From contig CAMHLV010000002.1 in assembly GCA_946186115.1 (NCBI GenBank), forward strand, positions 1 through 64,000: DNA of 64,000 nt. Reading direction: 5' to 3'. Under the pieces are notes generated by a model. The model worked only from the letters and a program-made list of their open reading frames with translations, searched no databases and had not been told where the DNA came from. Made by a program: the position numbers and the translations under genes. The stretch's first letter is position 1, and the number at the start of each line of letters is the position of its first letter. This stretch comes from an uncultured Prevotella sp. GTDB taxonomy: Bacteria; Bacteroidota; Bacteroidia; Bacteroidales; Bacteroidaceae. Positions 62,096-64,000 of this stretch are shown piece after piece.

Positions 62096-62974
62096 ATGAG
62101 CAAACAACGAAATAATACCCGCAACCATCATGGTATGCAGGTTGTAACTCTATGCATAAGCACCACTATGGTGCTGATATTATTGGGCATGGTGGTGTTT
62201 TTCGTACTTACAGCACGAAATCTTTCTGCCCACATGAGGGAGAATCTCACAGTAACAGTGATGCTGGGCGACAGCGTAACAGTTAATGATGCCCACCTGC
62301 TGTGCCGTGACCTCTATCATAGGCCCTACTCACACAACATCGACTATATCAGCAAAGAGCAGGCAGCAAAGGAGCAGGTGAAAGCCCTTGGCAGTGACCC
62401 TACGGAATTTCTGGGTTTCAATCCCTTCCCTGCCACTCTCGAGATACAGCTGAAGTCGGACTATGCCAACCGTGACTCACTAAAATGGATAGCCCGCGAG
62501 ATACGTAAAGACAGCCGAGTGAGTGACCTGACCTACATGGAAGACTTGATGGATAAAGTAAACCTCAACCTGAGTCGTGTCAGTCTGGTACTCCTCGTAC
62601 TTGCAGTACTGCTTACCTTCGTTTCGTTTACGTTAATCAGCAATACCGTTCGCCTAAGCGTATATGCCCGCCGCTTCCTCATCCACACTATGAAACTGGT
62701 GGGGGCATCATGGGGATTCATCCGCAGGCCTTTCATCAAGAGAGCAGTCATAGTGGGCATCATAGCCTCTGTTTTCGCCAATGCCGTACTGGGATTAGGC
62801 ATCTATGGTCTTCACATCACCCAGCCAGGGCTCTTCGATGTAGTCACTTGGCAGGTGCTGGCCATCACAGCAGCCTCTGTATTCTTGTTTGGCATCGTCA
62901 TCACATCACTATGTGCTTGGCTGGCAGTCAACAAGTTCCTCCGCATGAAGGCAGGAGAACTGTATAAGATTTAG
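62096..62974 (+). CDS. ftsX: Cell division permease-like protein FtsX
   Basis: FtsX works with the ATPase FtsE to control peptidoglycan hydrolases at the septum. The 292 residues have a short cytoplasmic N-terminus, TM1 (about 18-41; LCISTTMVLILLGMVVFFVL), an outer loop with the family-typical DYISKEQAAKEQVKALG and GFNPFPATLEI, and three more helices in the second half, including VSLVLLVLAVLLTFVSFTLI and FLIHTMKLVGASWGFIRRPF. FtsE is not in the window. It is followed by DUF3098 and uppP, a conserved Bacteroidota order. Confidence 0.94.
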   Translation: MSKQRNNTRNHHGMQVVTLCISTTMVLILLGMVVFFVLTARNLSAHMRENLTVTVMLGDSVTVNDAHLLCRDLYHRPYSHNIDYISKEQAAKEQVKALGSDPTEFLGFNPFPATLEIQLKSDYANRDSLKWIAREIRKDSRVSDLTYMEDLMDKVNLNLSRVSLVLLVLAVLLTFVSFTLISNTVRLSVYARRFLIHTMKLVGASWGFIRRPFIKRAVIVGIIASVFANAVLGLGIYGLHITQPGLFDVVTWQVLAITAASVFLFGIVITSLCAWLAVNKFLRMKAGELYKI

Positions 62975-63019
62975 TTGAAACACCAAAATCGAAAAAAGAA
63001 AATCGTTAATAATATAGGT

Positions 63020-63268
63020 ATGGATAAAAGAGATTTTGCCTTTGACAAAGTGAATTACATTCTGTTAGCCGTCGGAATGGCTGTTGTTGTCATTGGTTTC
63101 ATACTGATGAGCGGCGCAGGTTCTAATGAGACGGCATACAACCCCGATATTTTCAGTGTACGTCGCATCAAAGTGGCACCGCTGGTATGTCTGGCGGGCT
63201 TCGTGTCGATGATTTATGCAGTAGTGCGCCGTCCTAAGGACGCCAACAAACATAACGCTGAAGGCTGA
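63020..63268 (+). CDS. DUF3098 small membrane protein
   Basis: This 82-residue protein has two membrane helices (YILLAVGMAVVVIGFILMSG, about 13-32, and VAPLVCLAGFVSMIYAVV, about 53-70) and the conserved FDKVNY and YNPDIFSVRRI. The family is known only from Bacteroidota and always sits by ftsX and uppP as I recall, suggesting an envelope or division role. The ATG at 63020 is preferred over an earlier TTG at 62975. The stop overlaps the uppP start by one base. Confidence 0.88.
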   Translation: MDKRDFAFDKVNYILLAVGMAVVVIGFILMSGAGSNETAYNPDIFSVRRIKVAPLVCLAGFVSMIYAVVRRPKDANKHNAEG

Positions 63269-64000
63269 TGAATTGGTTAGAAACAGTTATTATCGCTATC
63301 GTTGAGGGACTGACAGAGTTTCTGCCTGTCTCGTCAACGGGTCATATGATTATCACGCAGAACCTGCTGGGTATTCCTCAGGGCGACCCCTTCGTACATG
63401 CGTTTACATTTATTATCCAGTTTGGAGCCATCCTCTCTGTTGTATGCCTCTACTGGAAGCGTTTCTTCCAGTTCGACAAATCTCCCGCCCCCCAGGGTAG
63501 CAGTTTGTTTCAGAGACTGAAGCACAGATATTATTTCTACTGGCTGCTCATCGTTGGTGTGCTGCCTGCTGTAGTCATAGGACTGCTGGCAAAGAAATCG
63601 GGGCTGCTCGACTGGCTGCTCGACAGCGTCATGGTAGTAGCTATCATGCTGGTAGTAGGAGGCGTATTTATGCTGTTCTGCGACAAGTTGTTCAACAAGG
63701 GATCAGAGGCTAACAAGCTCAACGAGCGCCGCGCATTCAACATTGGTCTCTACCAGTGCATATCCGTTATTCCTGGAGTGTCGCGTTCTATGGCAACTAT
63801 CGTGGGCGGCATGACGCAGGGTCTTACACGCAAGCGTGCTGCCGAGTTCTCATTCTTCCTTGCCGTGCCTACCATGGCAGGTGCAACACTGCTCGACCTG
63901 CTCGACCTGCTGAAGGAAGACGCATCATGGGCTAACGCCCACAACATATCCATGCTTCTCCTTGGCTGTGTGGTAGCCTTCGTCGTTGCCCTGCTGGCCA
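63268..64000 (+). CDS. uppP: Undecaprenyl-diphosphatase (C-terminus cut by window edge)
   Basis: UppP dephosphorylates undecaprenyl pyrophosphate so that the lipid carrier of cell-wall synthesis is recycled. About 244 codons are visible. The two active-site motifs are present: EGLTEFLPVSSTGH (about 14-27) and PGVSRSMATIVGG (about 167-179). Multiple hydrophobic helices match the eight-helix fold. The ATG starts within the DUF3098 stop codon (TGATG), so translation is coupled. Confidence 0.96.
   Translation, partial: MNWLETVIIAIVEGLTEFLPVSSTGHMIITQNLLGIPQGDPFVHAFTFIIQFGAILSVVCLYWKRFFQFDKSPAPQGSSLFQRLKHRYYFYWLLIVGVLPAVVIGLLAKKSGLLDWLLDSVMVVAIMLVVGGVFMLFCDKLFNKGSEANKLNERRAFNIGLYQCISVIPGVSRSMATIVGGMTQGLTRKRAAEFSFFLAVPTMAGATLLDLLDLLKEDASWANAHNISMLLLGCVVAFVVALLA

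Overview
The window is a stretch of Bacteroidota chromosome, most likely order Bacteroidales and probably Prevotella-like. The markers are a MurF-alanine racemase fusion, an Fkp fucokinase/guanylyltransferase, an FtsX-DUF3098-UppP block, GSCFA, BT_3928-type and DUF4923 proteins, a class II ribonucleotide reductase, M6 proteases with type IX-secretion-like tails, and promoters of the Bacteroidota type (TTTG, about 20 bases, TAnnTTTG) with no Shine-Dalgarno signal. The genus is inferred from gene content only. No rRNA, tRNA, CRISPR array, insertion sequence or prophage was seen. Coding density is high and no clear pseudogene was found.

Layout: 1-3.7 kb holds a truncated GH94 cellobiose phosphorylase and an ADP-forming acyl-CoA synthetase. 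3.7-10.2 kb is a tight minus-strand operon of two secreted M6 metalloproteases, an HPr-kinase-like P-loop protein, a small S26-type peptidase, a PqqD-like protein and an ABC exporter. This is the most novel-looking locus. 10.3-18.6 kb carries class I fumarase, an M16 protease, a DUF4954 beta-helix protein and HflX. 18.8-27.7 kb has nagB, dnaA, an MlaD-like protein, a cell-wall amidase, folB, nrdJ and a nitroreductase. nrdJ and the nitroreductase face away from each other across a duplicated dyad that looks like an operator.

27.7-33 kb has a surface or periplasmic protein and a uronate operon: an orphan galactitol-type EIIC, a KduI with a signal peptide, and an ExuT-like transporter. 33-41.6 kb is a minus-strand operon of YfhO, Fkp, GSCFA and MurF-Alr. 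42-45.6 kb encodes a DUF4923 lipoprotein, MtnN and LuxS (activated methyl cycle) and a GH43 enzyme. 45.7-54.3 kb holds typA, rpsO, a conserved run (DUF1599, BT_3928-like, tpiA, SPOR, folE, unknown membrane protein) and a CCA-adding enzyme. 54.4-60.3 kb is a complete RND tripartite efflux operon. 60.4-64 kb has an LpxA-like acyltransferase, a radical SAM protein, ftsX, DUF3098 and a truncated uppP.

A theme across the window is short, degenerate, simple-sequence tracts. They sit between genes and also in frame inside genes: within GSCFA, Fkp, MtnN and MurF-Alr, in the tail of the BT_3928-like protein, and in the hydrophobic core of two signal peptides.
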